From the NCBI GenBank assembly GCA_041656295.1, contig JBBADV010000002.1:124001-188000 (forward strand): a stretch of 64,000 bases of DNA, given 5' to 3'. The notes under the pieces were generated by a model that saw only the letters and a program-made list of their open reading frames with translations, did no database searches and was not told the DNA's origin. This DNA comes from Kiritimatiellales bacterium. Its GTDB lineage: Bacteria > Verrucomicrobiota > Kiritimatiellia > Kiritimatiellales > Tichowtungiaceae. The position numbers and the translations under genes were made by a program. Each line of letters starts with the position of its first letter. Position 1 is the first letter of the stretch. Below are positions 9,011 through 18,890 of this stretch, piece by piece.

Positions 9011-9286
9011 TACAGAATTTTTTAAGATAAGCGGTCTAATGTACGCCGCTTTTTCAGTAAATCAAGACAGTCAGCCGGCATTCGGCCTTGCCGGCGGCCG
9101 TTAGCTGAAGGTAACGAAGACAAACGAAAGGAAAACGGGATGAGCTTCGCGATCTTTTTGTTTAGAAATGTTTACCCGGAAGCCTGCACCGGCCGCGCAG
9201 AGAAAATTAAATCTGTTTATATCTGCGGGTAAATTTTTTGACCTAAACGAACGCCCGGCAGATAATCGTTATAGTTTTCAGTCGGA

Positions 9287-10165
9287 TTATTTTGTTTTAA
9301 AACTGGATTCAGTGACAGAAAACGGCGTTTTTACAGCGTTATTGACTGCTTCTTTAATGACAGGCAGAAGCTCCGGCGGGACTTCATCTGCGTTTGGTAC
9401 CCAGGAGATGTCATCAATTAAAACGCCGGTTAAGGTTTTCAGCCAGGTCATTCCGGCGATATAACGTCCGAGGTTTAATGAAAGGTGGAAACCGTCGCGC
9501 GTCAGTGTGTCGCCGATATAGCTGGTGCGCATATTTTGAATCGCAGTACCGGACGGAATTACAAAATTGATGTTTTTGTTTGGAACTATTTTTTCCTGAA
9601 CGGCGGTAACAATCGCCTGATACATCATCCTTTGATCGCTGTTGTATCGTGGAAAATGCTGGTGTTTGCTGTTGGATTGATATGCCCACGTCATGTGCCA
9701 CATAATTTTTGCATCCGGATTTGTCTTTTTGGAGTTGATGTATTCAACCAGATTATCAAGGTCTGAATTATACGTTTCCGCCAGTCCACTGTTTCCGCTG
9801 ACCTGCTGAATGGAAATAAAATCCCAATCCTCGTCCAGTAATCCATCGTCAATCACGCTGCCTTTCCGGTCGACCCATGCACTGGAACTGTTTTTACGAT
9901 AGTTATAATCCGCGAGCTGTTCCGACGCGCTCTTCCAGTGTCGTTCCAGCGAACAGCCGCCGATATTGAGATTGCCCAGCACGACCTGTTTAAAACCCGC
10001 GTTTGTTGCGATCTGATACAAATGCTGCATGGCATCAACCGAAAAACTGTTGCCGATCGCCAGAATCCGCAGCGGCTTTTGCGGCGCCTCCGGTGTTCCG
10101 CCGGAGGCGCCGGTCAACACAGAAATACTAAAACTGAGCAGGCCGGCGACAATCAATTTTTGCAT
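9287..10165 (-). CDS. DUF4886 SGNH-like hydrolase, secreted
   Basis: Exported SGNH-type esterase-like protein of 292 aa. The signal peptide MQKLIVAGLLSFSISVLTGASGG is followed by ILAIGNSFSVDAMQHLYQIA, the DUF4886 block I with nucleophilic Ser. The oxyanion region is SIQQVSGNSG and the C-terminal catalytic Asp/His is RDGFHLSLNLGRY. Members occur in carbohydrate-degrading gut and environmental bacteria and are presumed carbohydrate esterases. It is divergent from hppA, with a 158-bp shared upstream region. Confidence 0.88.
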   Translation of the reverse strand: MQKLIVAGLLSFSISVLTGASGGTPEAPQKPLRILAIGNSFSVDAMQHLYQIATNAGFKQVVLGNLNIGGCSLERHWKSASEQLADYNYRKNSSSAWVDRKGSVIDDGLLDEDWDFISIQQVSGNSGLAETYNSDLDNLVEYINSKKTNPDAKIMWHMTWAYQSNSKHQHFPRYNSDQRMMYQAIVTAVQEKIVPNKNINFVIPSGTAIQNMRTSYIGDTLTRDGFHLSLNLGRYIAGMTWLKTLTGVLIDDISWVPNADEVPPELLPVIKEAVNNAVKTPFSVTESSFKTK

Positions 10166-10219
10166 GTCATCAAATATCCTTGTTTATTGAATCGGCATAG
10201 ATTTTCACATTCCTTTTAT

Positions 10220-10248
10220 TTGCACAAGGATAACCGTTGCTGTTATCT
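10220..10248 (+). promoter_or_regulatory. Candidate sigma70-type promoter for hppA
   Basis: TTGCAC (10220-10225) and TTATCT (10243-10248) are 17 bp apart, upstream of hppA. The gene has a good ribosome site, GGAAGGA, six bases before its ATG. This is pattern only. Confidence 0.4.
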
Positions 10249-10323
10249 TCGGTTCTGCATATACAATGCACCGTTGAACAATAAGTATTCAGCGGGAAAA
10301 GATATAACAAGGGAAGGATAGCA

Positions 10324-12636
10324 ATGGTCTCTGTAGTTCCGATGATGTGGTGGATTGCGCCGGTGGCGTCAATTCTTGCGCTGCTGTTTGCGGTTTATTT
10401 TTACAGAAAAATGCTTGCGGCCAATGAAGGCAATGCGACGATGAAAGAGATCGCCGGTTATGTGCGCGAAGGCGCAATGGCCTATCTCGTCCGGCAGTAC
10501 AAAGTGGTGACGCTGGTGTTTCTGGTACTGCTGGCGGTTCTCCAGCTGCTGGCAATATTTGATATTCAAAATCCATTTGTACCGATCGCATTTCTGACCG
10601 GCGGGTTTTTCTCCGGTCTTTGCGGCTTCATCGGCATGAAAACCGCCACCGCCGCTTCGTCACGCACCGCCCAGGGCTGCTCCGAAGGATTAAACCGCGG
10701 GCTGCAGGTCGCCTTCCGCTCCGGCGCCGTAATGGGTCTGGTTGTGGTGGGTTTCGGACTGCTCGACATCTGTATCTGGTATTACGTTCTTGATAAACTG
10801 GTCTATACGCCGGAGAACATGGCGAACGGTCTGCACTTTCTCGGCATGACACTGGTACATGAAAACTGCACCGTGGTTGAAAAACTTGTTGCGATTACTA
10901 CCACCATGATTACCTTCGGTATGGGCGCATCCACGCAGGCGCTCTTCGCGCGTGTCGGCGGCGGAATTTACACCAAAGCGGCAGACGTCGGCGCCGATCT
11001 CGTCGGCAAAGTGGAAGCCGGCATTCCGGAAGATGATCCGCGCAATCCGGCTACCATAGCCGACAATGTCGGCGACAATGTCGGCGATGTGGCCGGTATG
11101 GGCGCCGACCTGTACGAATCCTATTGCGGCTCCATTCTTGCCACCGCCGCGCTCGGCGCCGCCGTCGGCGCGCAGCATATTGCAAAAGGCATCGGAACTG
11201 TCGCGGATGCCGTCAGCCTGGTCACCGCACCGATGGTTGTCGCCGGTGTCGGTATCCTGCTCTCTATTGTCGGAATTTTTCTGGTGCGCTGCAAAGAGGG
11301 CGCAAGTCAGAAAAGCCTGTTGCATGCTCTGCTCACCGGCACGCTCAGCAGTTCCGTATTAATTATTTTAGCGCTCGTCGGCATGTGGCAGCTCGATATG
11401 ATCGCCGGCGGGATTGTGCTCGCGGTAATTTCCGGACTCATCGCCGGTGTGATTATCGGTCAGGCCACTGAATATTACACATCGGATGAATATAAACCGA
11501 CGCGCGGTATCGCCGGGCAGGCGCAAATGGGACCGGCGACAACTATTATTGACGGACTCGCCACCGGTATGTACTCCGCCGGTATTCCGGTCATTACAAT
11601 CGTCATTGGAATTATCTGTGCATTCGGATTCGCCGGCGGTTTCAGTGATATGTCGATGGGACTGTACGGCATCGGTTTTGCGGCTGTCGGCATGCTCGCC
11701 ACACTCGGCATCACGCTCGCTACGGATGCGTACGGCCCGATTGCTGATAACGCCGGCGGCAATGCCGAAATGTCCGGACTGCCGCCGGAAGTCCGTGAGC
11801 GTACCGACGCACTCGACTCGCTGGGTAACACCACCGCGGCCACCGGCAAGGGCTTTGCCATTGGTTCCGCCGCGCTCACCGCGATGGCTCTGCTCGCAGC
11901 GTATATTGAAGAGGTTAAACTCTGGATCGGCAAAATGGCCGGCAGCGACGGAACATTTCTTGGATTTACCAAAGAAACTGCGGCACATGCTGAAATGGTC
12001 GATTTCGTCGAAAAATTCGCCATGCATATCATGAATCCGCTGCTCATCTGCGGGCTCTTTATTGGCGGTATGATGGCGTTTGTATTCTGCGCCATGACCA
12101 TGAAAGCCGTCGGCCGCGCCGCCGGATCCATGGTCGAAGAAGTGCGCCGGCAGTTTCGTGAAAAGCCGGGCATTATGGCCGGCACTGAACGTCCCGACTA
12201 CGCCAGCTGTGTTGCCATTTCCACCGCCGGCGCACAGCGCGAAATGATTGTTCCGTCGCTGCTTGCTATCGTTATTCCGGTTGGCGCCGGGCTCATTCTC
12301 GGCGTACCGGGCGTGATGGGACTGCTCGCCGGCGGACTTACCACCGGATTCGTTTTAGCGACGATGCTCAACAATTCCGGAGGCGCGTGGGATAATGCCA
12401 AAAAATATATCGAGAAGGGCGCATTCGGCGGAAAAACACTGCCCGACGGCAGCAAAAATCCGGTTCACGGTGCTGCAGTTATCGGCGATACCGTCGGCGA
12501 TCCGTGCAAAGACACCTCCGGGCCGTCGCTCAATATTCTCATCAAACTGATGAGCATGGTCAGCGTTGTCTTTACGCCGGTTGTTGTGAAATTCTCACCG
12601 ATCGTGCAGGAGTGGCTGCACATTGTGACGAAATAA
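10324..12636 (+). CDS. hppA: K+-dependent membrane-bound pyrophosphatase (H+- or Na+-pumping)
   Basis: Integral membrane PPase that hydrolyses cytosolic pyrophosphate and pumps cations. The 770-aa length and about 16 spans fit. The substrate site is visible in GGGIYTKAADVGADLVGKVE and the DNVGDNVGDVAGMGADL block (residues about 249-267), plus DNAGGNAEM and the C-terminal GDTVGDPCKDTSGPS. The subtype signature GNTTAATGKG (about residues 501-510) has Ala and Gly where K+-independent enzymes have Lys and Thr, so this is the K+-dependent class, many of which pump Na+. A sodium gradient would suit the two sodium symporters in this window. Confidence 0.96.
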   Translation: MVSVVPMMWWIAPVASILALLFAVYFYRKMLAANEGNATMKEIAGYVREGAMAYLVRQYKVVTLVFLVLLAVLQLLAIFDIQNPFVPIAFLTGGFFSGLCGFIGMKTATAASSRTAQGCSEGLNRGLQVAFRSGAVMGLVVVGFGLLDICIWYYVLDKLVYTPENMANGLHFLGMTLVHENCTVVEKLVAITTTMITFGMGASTQALFARVGGGIYTKAADVGADLVGKVEAGIPEDDPRNPATIADNVGDNVGDVAGMGADLYESYCGSILATAALGAAVGAQHIAKGIGTVADAVSLVTAPMVVAGVGILLSIVGIFLVRCKEGASQKSLLHALLTGTLSSSVLIILALVGMWQLDMIAGGIVLAVISGLIAGVIIGQATEYYTSDEYKPTRGIAGQAQMGPATTIIDGLATGMYSAGIPVITIVIGIICAFGFAGGFSDMSMGLYGIGFAAVGMLATLGITLATDAYGPIADNAGGNAEMSGLPPEVRERTDALDSLGNTTAATGKGFAIGSAALTAMALLAAYIEEVKLWIGKMAGSDGTFLGFTKETAAHAEMVDFVEKFAMHIMNPLLICGLFIGGMMAFVFCAMTMKAVGRAAGSMVEEVRRQFREKPGIMAGTERPDYASCVAISTAGAQREMIVPSLLAIVIPVGAGLILGVPGVMGLLAGGLTTGFVLATMLNNSGGAWDNAKKYIEKGAFGGKTLPDGSKNPVHGAAVIGDTVGDPCKDTSGPSLNILIKLMSMVSVVFTPVVVKFSPIVQEWLHIVTK

Positions 12637-12639
12637 GGC

Positions 12640-12745
12640 GGTCGAAAGTCTAAAGTCCAAGTGGAAGAGGCTTCCAGCCTCTGGCCGGCGGCAGAAATGC
12701 CGCCTCCACTTTCTCAACCTTCGACGTTTGACTTTTAGACCCGAG
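12640..12745. repeat. Two-hairpin palindromic repeat nested in a 'aaagtctaaagtcc' inverted repeat
   Basis: A three-way-junction shape: GTGGA (12661-12665) pairs with TCCAC (12705-12709) and encloses hairpins AGAGGC/GCCTCT (12666-12682) and GGCGGCA/TGCCGCC (12687-12704). Outside it, gtcgaaagtctaaagtcc is mirrored by cgacgtttgacttttagac. The inner unit has the same design (ttcca loop, then gaaa loop) as the hairpins inside the dehydrogenase gene at 19855-19993. The outer repeat reappears at 58512-58617. It lies between convergent hppA and purM and may also stop transcription. Confidence 0.7.
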
Positions 12746-12754
12746 ACTTTTTTC

Positions 12755-13786
12755 TTAATTCACCAACACCGCTTTCCCGCTGCCTTTTTCAACGCGGCCG
12801 ATGAGGATCGGTTTTTCTCCAGCGGCGCAGAGAATGTTCAGCGCGGCAGCGGAATCGGCGGCGCGCACGAAGATGCACATGCCGATGCCCATATTGAACA
12901 CTCGGTACATCTCTTCATGATCCACTTTTCCGGCGCTTTCAATGAATTGATAAATCGCCGGCGTTTTCCACGTTGAGCGATCGAACACCGCATCGACGGT
13001 TTTTGGCAAAATGCGCGGAACGTTATCAACCAGTCCGCCGCCGGTAATGTGCGCCATGCCGTGAATCTGAATTTTTTTCATCAGTGCAACTGCCGGCTTC
13101 AGATAACTCTTATGCACGGCGAGCAGAGCTTTTTCGAAGGTGGTTTTTGTGCCTGGTACGGTATCGTTCAGTTTTTTCTGCGCAGTTTCAAAAATTACCT
13201 TGCGCGCCAGCGAATAGCCGTTGGTATGCAGTCCGCTTGATGGCAGCCCGATGATCACATCGCCTTTGCGAATTGTTTTGCCGGTGATGAGTTTTTTCTT
13301 TTCAACCTGTCCGATGATGGTTCCGACGAGATCGTATTCGCCGCGCGGATAGAGTCCCGGCATTTCCGCTGTTTCGCCGCCGAGCAGGGCGCAGCCGTTT
13401 GCGCGGCATGCTTTGCAAAAGCCGTCGATCACGCTTTCAAACACCTTCGGCTCCAGCGCGGCGGCACCGAGATAGTCGAGAAAAAACAGCGGCGTGGCGC
13501 CCTGAACAAGAATATCATTCACGCAGTGATTAACTAAATCCTGTCCGACGGTATTATGTTTGCCGGCCATGTGCGCGACTTTGAGCTTGGTGCCGACGCC
13601 ATCCGTGCTGGCCACCAGCAGAAACTCTTTGCCCGGTGAACGGAATAAACCGCCGAACGAACCGATCTCACTCACAACGCCGGCGGTTGCGGTGGACTTG
13701 ACATTCTTTTTAATCCGCTGCAGCGAATTCATCATCACATCAATATCAACGCCGGCGGCGGCATACGCACTTTTCTTTTTAGCCAT
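12755..13786 (-). CDS. purM: Phosphoribosylformylglycinamidine cyclo-ligase (AIR synthetase)
   Basis: Closes the imidazole ring in purine synthesis (FGAM + ATP to AIR). Family features are the start region YAAAGVDIDVMM, the glycine-rich IGSFGGLF, the ATP site DGVGTKLKVAHM, VNHCVNDILVQGA, and GGGLVDNVPRILP. The 343-aa length is normal. It stands alone, convergent with hppA. Confidence 0.97.
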   Translation of the reverse strand: MAKKKSAYAAAGVDIDVMMNSLQRIKKNVKSTATAGVVSEIGSFGGLFRSPGKEFLLVASTDGVGTKLKVAHMAGKHNTVGQDLVNHCVNDILVQGATPLFFLDYLGAAALEPKVFESVIDGFCKACRANGCALLGGETAEMPGLYPRGEYDLVGTIIGQVEKKKLITGKTIRKGDVIIGLPSSGLHTNGYSLARKVIFETAQKKLNDTVPGTKTTFEKALLAVHKSYLKPAVALMKKIQIHGMAHITGGGLVDNVPRILPKTVDAVFDRSTWKTPAIYQFIESAGKVDHEEMYRVFNMGIGMCIFVRAADSAAALNILCAAGEKPILIGRVEKGSGKAVLVN

Positions 13787-13900
13787 AAAAACACTCCAGG
13801 TTTAAGAAGCGCACAATGTAAAGGCCGTACCGGTGTCCGGCAATCTTAAAGATGCGATAACAGATCGATGTGCTGCAAAGATGCCGGCGGCGTTAAGTGT

Positions 13901-14914
13901 TCAAATCGACGGTGCAACCAGCGTCCGGATGCGCGGCAGCGGCACTTTGCTGTGAATCCGGTCGTACAGATGTCCCACCGCGATTTCGCCGATCCGTTTA
14001 AAATGAACATCGATTGTTGCCGGTCTGGGCCGCAGGTTTTTCAGAACGGCGTCCTGCTTGTCGCTGCTCAACAGTGTGATGCCGGTTAACGGAATTTTAT
14101 TTTTGTTGAAGTGCGGGATCAATAGGGCCGCATCAAAGTCGCTGTCGATAAAAATACCGTCCGGTTTCTTTTTTATCTGCCGGTATTTTTCAGTAATTTC
14201 ATCGATATACGTTTCTGCCGGACGGGTATAAGGAAATTCAGAAAATCCTTCGCCGGCGGCAAGCGTTGTATACTCAAACAACGGATTGGACGCCCTGACA
14301 CCGTGATCGCGCAGCATAGAAATTCTGTTTTGCGGACGCAGATTAATTGAAATCACGCGCCGGCAGTTGTGCTGCATAAAGTAGTCGGCGGCAAGGTGTC
14401 CAACCTCTTCATGATCCGGCAGAACCTGATCGCCCCATTCCGGACGGAACATATTATCCAGCACCCAGCAGCAATTTCGTTCGCGCAACCGATCTGCCAG
14501 AATTTTTTCAGGTCTCCAGCCGGCTAGAATAACTCCATCCGGATTGAGATTCAGAATTTCATCGGGCAGGGCATCGTAACGTGAAATAATATGCATATCC
14601 GTCCGCATCCCTTTTTGCGCGGCGGTTTCGTTAATAGCCTGTTTGATTTCCAGGATCGTCGATGAAATTTCAAGATTTTTCTGCGCCGGATCCACTAAAA
14701 CAATGAATGAAACCAGTTCCCGTTTTTTGCGCGGCGGACGCGCGGTGCCGGACGGGCGGCGCTCGCTCAGTTCGAAGTTCAGATCTTTAACGACCTGCCG
14801 GATTTTTTTCAGTGTCTTCGGAGCAACAATGTTCGGTGAGTTAAGTGCGCGCGAGACAGTGGCCGGCGATACGCCGGCCTGTTTTGCTACATCGAGGATA
14901 GATACTTCTTTCAT
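13901..14914 (-). CDS. LacI-family transcriptional regulator
   Basis: A DNA-binding repressor with an N-terminal helix-turn-helix (ILDVAKQAGVSPATVSRALN, residues 5-24), a hinge region, and a periplasmic-binding-protein-like ligand domain (VILAGWRPE, HLAADYFMQHNCRRVISINL, GIFIDSDFDAALLIPHF). It lies 7 bp after the GHL6-type hydrolase gene on the same strand and so is co-transcribed with it. It probably controls that gene and the divergent symporter cluster. The ligand is likely a sugar from the hydrolase's substrate. An inverted repeat at 17058-17093 between the divergent units is one operator candidate. Confidence 0.93.
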   Translation of the reverse strand: MKEVSILDVAKQAGVSPATVSRALNSPNIVAPKTLKKIRQVVKDLNFELSERRPSGTARPPRKKRELVSFIVLVDPAQKNLEISSTILEIKQAINETAAQKGMRTDMHIISRYDALPDEILNLNPDGVILAGWRPEKILADRLRERNCCWVLDNMFRPEWGDQVLPDHEEVGHLAADYFMQHNCRRVISINLRPQNRISMLRDHGVRASNPLFEYTTLAAGEGFSEFPYTRPAETYIDEITEKYRQIKKKPDGIFIDSDFDAALLIPHFNKNKIPLTGITLLSSDKQDAVLKNLRPRPATIDVHFKRIGEIAVGHLYDRIHSKVPLPRIRTLVAPSI

Positions 14915-14921
14915 ACGTTTT

Positions 14922-16952
14922 TTAATGTGCCAGTTCGATCATCTGATGTCCCGTAAACTGCGGAACGGTGAATAAAATTCTTCCGGCGGTCTGTGTAAAT
15001 GCCAGCGGCATTCCTTCCGGCTGCAGCGTTGCACGCCGAATATTTTCCGGCAGTTCCACCTCAATTTTTATGTTGTGCAGCGGAATTAATTCTTCAATCA
15101 GTTCCACGCCGTGCAGTTTGCCGGACTCTGTGCTGTTGGACAGTTTTACTTCGCTGCCGCGCTGAACGGTGCTGCTGTACAGCAGATGAAGCACATGCCG
15201 GTTTTCTGCCGGCTGGAACGTCAGCACAGCGCGTGCAACGGACGGCAGGTTTGTTTTTAAAATTCTGCCGCTGAGCAGGCGGTTGAGCGCGTTCACAATA
15301 TATTCTTTGCACGTTACTGCGCCGAAATCGTGATAGATGGAAAACACCGGATGCGCGAGATAGAGAATATTGTCTTTCTGCACGCCGCCGGAAAATCCGG
15401 AGATTTCCGGTTGCGGCGGCGTGTGCAGATGCGAACAGAAATGTTCCCAGGTGCGGTTAAAATACGGCTCAATAAGATCGCCGAGTGATTCGCCGCCGGT
15501 AACTTTAATCCGCTGCGGCCGCCGGTACATCACGAACGGCGACGAGCAGAACGCCGGCTGCAGTTCCGGCGCCGGCAGAATATAATCCGGTTCAAATTCG
15601 CCGGCGCCGAGCCATTCCGCGCCGGTGTCGAACATAAAGCCGTTTTCGTCGATTCCGCTCGTGCCGGTCATAAACAGTTTCCCGCCGCCGGCGAGATATT
15701 CATTTAATTTTTTTTGCAGCGCCGGCTGAATGTTCAGATCGTCCGGTAGAATCAGCATCTTGTAGCGCCGGAAATCCATATTGCTGTCAATCACATCAAA
15801 CAGAAAATGACCTTCAAGCAGAATGCGCGCCGCGCCGGTGTCCGCCGGATTATCGTAGTGTCCGCCGGTGCGTGCGCGGTTCACTGCTTCGGATGAGAGC
15901 AGACCGATGTCAGCAACACTTTTTGCGCCGGTGCACCACGGCTGTTTCTGTTCAACTTCTGCGAATGCCGCGCCGATGATCCGGTAGGTGCTTTCATCCA
16001 GCCTGCCGGACGGGTGAAGCTGATCGCCGACTGAACACTTTGCGCCGTGTGCGATCATCGCACCGCATTCATAGCGCAGTGCATCAGGAGGTTTATAGCC
16101 GCCGAACTCGCCCCACGCGGTGTGGAACTTGCCGGTCATGCCGAGAAAATCAATACCGAGCTGCTGGCAGTATTTTGCCGACAGCGGAAAATGATCATAC
16201 CCCCAGCCGCCGGTCGGCAGCGATTCGAGTTCAAAGTGGCTGAAATAGGAGAACAGATCATAGCGTCCTTTCGGTACGTGTCCGCTGTTATGAAACACCG
16301 GCATGTCCGGATTTTTAAATCGCGCTGCCGCCGTGCTTTTTTGAAAATAATTCAACAGCGCCAGATCAGCGCATTTAAGACGGTCTGCTGCGAGCTCCGG
16401 ATTCAATCCTTCGCATGCCATCAGTTCCATACACCATTTGCAGCAGCATTGTCCCTGTGCAATAATATCAAGAAAAATTCCGGCGGCATCCGGGAAGAGG
16501 GTAACGACTTCGCGAATCTGCTCCGCCAGATAATCCACATACGGCGTATTAAAACAGACCGTTTGAAAGCCGGGATCAAACGCATTCTTCGACCAGCCGA
16601 GGAACTGTCCGTTATAATCCGTCTCACGCCACTCCGGGTGCTCGCTGATGGCAACATTATGCACGCCGGCGGTTAGATAGACCGGCACACGGATGCCGAT
16701 TTCCCGGCATGCATTAAATTGCGCGCGGAGCAGATCGAATTTCAGGTTGGGATGTTTTTTGCCAACCGTTGTATCGTAATACGACCAGCCGTGATGGCAG
16801 GAGGCGAAACAGGTGATGGATTCCACGCCGGCAGTTTGCAGTGTTTTCTGCCAGTGCGCTTTGTCAAACCGTTCACCGATACCCGGAATATATTCCGAGG
16901 TGTGAAAGTCGAGGTGAACCTGCCGGAAAGGAAGTTTGGCTGTCATTTGCAC
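14922..16952 (-). CDS. GHL6-type putative glycoside hydrolase with GH42-like middle domain
   Basis: A 676-aa cytosolic protein with no signal peptide. The N-terminal TIM-barrel-like region (about 10-380) has VHLDFHTSEYIPGIG, GVESITCFASCHHGWSYYDT, AGIFLDIIAQGQCCCKWC and the catalytic-loop-like GKFHTAWGEFGGYKPP, as in hypothetical glycosyl hydrolase family 6 (PF14871). A flavodoxin-like domain (YKMLILPDDLNIQPALQ, LNEYLAGGGKLFMTG, about 395-470) matches the GH42 trimerisation domain. The C-terminus is beta-rich. The start is GTG at 16952, or ATG two codons on. A paralogue lies at 22817. The substrate is unknown. It shares a transcript with LacI. Confidence 0.82.
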   Translation of the reverse strand: MQMTAKLPFRQVHLDFHTSEYIPGIGERFDKAHWQKTLQTAGVESITCFASCHHGWSYYDTTVGKKHPNLKFDLLRAQFNACREIGIRVPVYLTAGVHNVAISEHPEWRETDYNGQFLGWSKNAFDPGFQTVCFNTPYVDYLAEQIREVVTLFPDAAGIFLDIIAQGQCCCKWCMELMACEGLNPELAADRLKCADLALLNYFQKSTAAARFKNPDMPVFHNSGHVPKGRYDLFSYFSHFELESLPTGGWGYDHFPLSAKYCQQLGIDFLGMTGKFHTAWGEFGGYKPPDALRYECGAMIAHGAKCSVGDQLHPSGRLDESTYRIIGAAFAEVEQKQPWCTGAKSVADIGLLSSEAVNRARTGGHYDNPADTGAARILLEGHFLFDVIDSNMDFRRYKMLILPDDLNIQPALQKKLNEYLAGGGKLFMTGTSGIDENGFMFDTGAEWLGAGEFEPDYILPAPELQPAFCSSPFVMYRRPQRIKVTGGESLGDLIEPYFNRTWEHFCSHLHTPPQPEISGFSGGVQKDNILYLAHPVFSIYHDFGAVTCKEYIVNALNRLLSGRILKTNLPSVARAVLTFQPAENRHVLHLLYSSTVQRGSEVKLSNSTESGKLHGVELIEELIPLHNIKIEVELPENIRRATLQPEGMPLAFTQTAGRILFTVPQFTGHQMIELAH

Positions 16953-17057
16953 TGTATGAACCTCACATGAAAATTTTTAAAGTAAATAATGCAAAATATT
17001 AAAAAATCTGACGTCTGAAAACAAGCGTGTAAAAAATTATTTATTTCGTGATTGTGA

Positions 17058-17093
17058 TTACATTACAGTTATCAAAAAATGAAAGTAATGTAA
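17058..17093. promoter_or_regulatory. Inverted repeat, candidate operator between divergent operons
   Basis: TTACATTAC (17058-17066) is perfectly mirrored by GTAATGTAA (17085-17093) across 18 bp, in the AT-rich spacer between the hydrolase/LacI operon and the symporter gene. Perfect nine-base arms are suggestive of a regulator site. LacI-type operators usually have closer arms, so the binder is uncertain. Confidence 0.4.
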
Positions 17094-17115
17094 ATAAAAA
17101 TTTTTCAGAAAAGTA

Positions 17116-17173
17116 TTGCATTGAAAAAAATTCAGTGCTACATCTCTCTGCGCTAAGCAGGAATGCATCCTGC
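17116..17173 (+). promoter_or_regulatory. Candidate promoter and leader hairpin for the symporter operon
   Basis: TTGCAT (17116-17121) and TACATC (17139-17144) are spaced by 17 bp. A stem GCAGGA/TCCTGC (17157-17173, loop atgca) follows just downstream, where transcripts would begin. The ribosome site GGAGAGG (17179-17185) then precedes ATG at 17188. Confidence 0.4.
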
Positions 17174-17187
17174 ACTGCGGAGAGGTT

Positions 17188-18888
17188 ATGACGGAAACGA
17201 TTTATCAGTTCAGCGCAGCAGACTGTTATGTGATCGGGGCGTATCTGCTGATGCTGATCAGCATCGGGTTTATTTTAAAAAAGCTGTGCGGCGGCGTAGC
17301 GGATTATTTTATCGGCAGCAACCGGATTCCGTGGTGGCTGGCCGGCGCCGGCTGTTTTATGTCGGCATTTACCGCGTGGACATTTACCGGCGCGGCAGGC
17401 TTTGCCTATAAACACGGCATTCTGATTATGCTGATTTTCCACTTTAATGTGATTTCCTATCTCTTTGCCGGAAAATTTATAGCGGCAAAATGCCGGCAGA
17501 CGCGCCGGATGACCTCGGCGCAGATTATTTTCGACCGCTTCGGCCGGCTGGGCGAACAGTTCTTTCTGTGGATTCAGGTTCCGAATATGCTCTTCGGCGG
17601 CGCCATCGGAATGATGGGACTGGCGACATTTCTTTCGGTTGCATTCGGCGTTCCGGTATCGCTCACCATCATCGTCAGCGGCGTGGTCATTCTCATCTAT
17701 TCAACACTCAGCGGTTCCTGGGCGGTACTCACGTCGGCATTTGTGCAGTCCGTCATTCTGCTCGCATTAACCATTGTTGTTGCGGTACTGACGCTTGGCC
17801 GGATCGGAGGAATCAGCGGAATTTTTGAACACATTGAGCCGGTGAAACTGAAATTGTTCAGTGAAGAACACTCATGGATGTGGGCGCTCGCATATTTCTC
17901 GCAGATCTTTTTAATCTTTACCTCGGCCACCGGCTCCACGCGCTTCCTTTCGGTGCGCGATGGAAAGAGCGCGAAGAAGGCAGCCTGTCTGGCGGCGGTT
18001 CTCTTTTTCTTCGCACCGTTTGTCTGGTTTCTGCCGCCGATCGCCGCGTCGCATATTTTTCCTGATCTTGCCACCATGCTGCCGGCGCTGAAACATCCGC
18101 AGGATGCGGCGTATGTGATGATCGGCCTGAAGGTGCTGCCCGCCGGACTCGCCGGATTAATGATCATGGTTATTTTTGCGGCGACGCTTTCCACGATGGA
18201 TACCTCTATTAATCAGAATGCCGGAATCATCGCATTGAATCTGTATAAACCGCTGTTTCGTCCCGACGCCGGCGAGCGCGAAATGTTTATTGTTTCACGC
18301 ATTTTTAATATGGTTTGCGGCATCGCGATTATGGCGGGTGCGCTTTTTCTTGCACGACAGGAGCAGTTTGCGCTGTTCGATCTTATGCTCATCATGTCGT
18401 CCGTCGTTGCACTGCCGACGGCGGTGCCGTTCGTGCTGATGTACTGGGTGAAAAAAACGCCGCGCTGGTCGATGGTTGTTTCGATTCTTTGCGGCGCGGT
18501 GTTCAGTTATTTTTCAGTTGTCAACAACTGGTCACTGCCGGTCCGTGTATTCGGAATCATTCTGTGCGGCACGGTGCCGTTTTTCCTGAGCGGAATTTTC
18601 TGGAAACGCAGTTCCGAGAAAAGCCGTGATGAAATTCTCACATTCTATAAAACCATGAACACGCCGGTGGACACCGCTGCGGAAAACATCGGGTCGGAAG
18701 ATGCCGGTCAGCTGCTGCTCGTCGGTAAAATGGTCATGATTGTCGCCGGCGGACTGTTCGTTGTTGTCCTGTTCCCGAACACGCTGACCGCGCGCATCAT
18801 CATCGCCGTAACGGCGCTGATGATCTTTATCACCGGCTGGCTCATGACCGTCGCCGGCAGAAAAAATTCTGCAAAAAAATGTGATTAA
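17188..18888 (+). CDS. Sodium:solute symporter (SSS family)
   Basis: Inner-membrane Na+-coupled importer of 566 aa with about 13-14 membrane spans (LeuT fold). The family region GGVADYFIGSNRIPWWLAGAG (near residue 38), FTAWTFTGAAGFAYKHG and the later ATLSTMDTSINQNAGII (sodium-site loop near residue 335) are clear. The likely cargo is the sugar or uronate handled by the downstream dehydrogenases. It is followed at once by the Gfo/Idh/MocA gene (2-bp gap). Transcription is probably driven from the candidate promoter at 17116. Confidence 0.93.
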   Translation: MTETIYQFSAADCYVIGAYLLMLISIGFILKKLCGGVADYFIGSNRIPWWLAGAGCFMSAFTAWTFTGAAGFAYKHGILIMLIFHFNVISYLFAGKFIAAKCRQTRRMTSAQIIFDRFGRLGEQFFLWIQVPNMLFGGAIGMMGLATFLSVAFGVPVSLTIIVSGVVILIYSTLSGSWAVLTSAFVQSVILLALTIVVAVLTLGRIGGISGIFEHIEPVKLKLFSEEHSWMWALAYFSQIFLIFTSATGSTRFLSVRDGKSAKKAACLAAVLFFFAPFVWFLPPIAASHIFPDLATMLPALKHPQDAAYVMIGLKVLPAGLAGLMIMVIFAATLSTMDTSINQNAGIIALNLYKPLFRPDAGEREMFIVSRIFNMVCGIAIMAGALFLARQEQFALFDLMLIMSSVVALPTAVPFVLMYWVKKTPRWSMVVSILCGAVFSYFSVVNNWSLPVRVFGIILCGTVPFFLSGIFWKRSSEKSRDEILTFYKTMNTPVDTAAENIGSEDAGQLLLVGKMVMIVAGGLFVVVLFPNTLTARIIIAVTALMIFITGWLMTVAGRKNSAKKCD

Positions 18889-18890
18889 CC

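Noticed and set aside
11368..12185. Two long minus-strand frames (219 and 236 codons)
   Set aside because: Both lie inside hppA, whose motifs are intact; no coding signal of their own.
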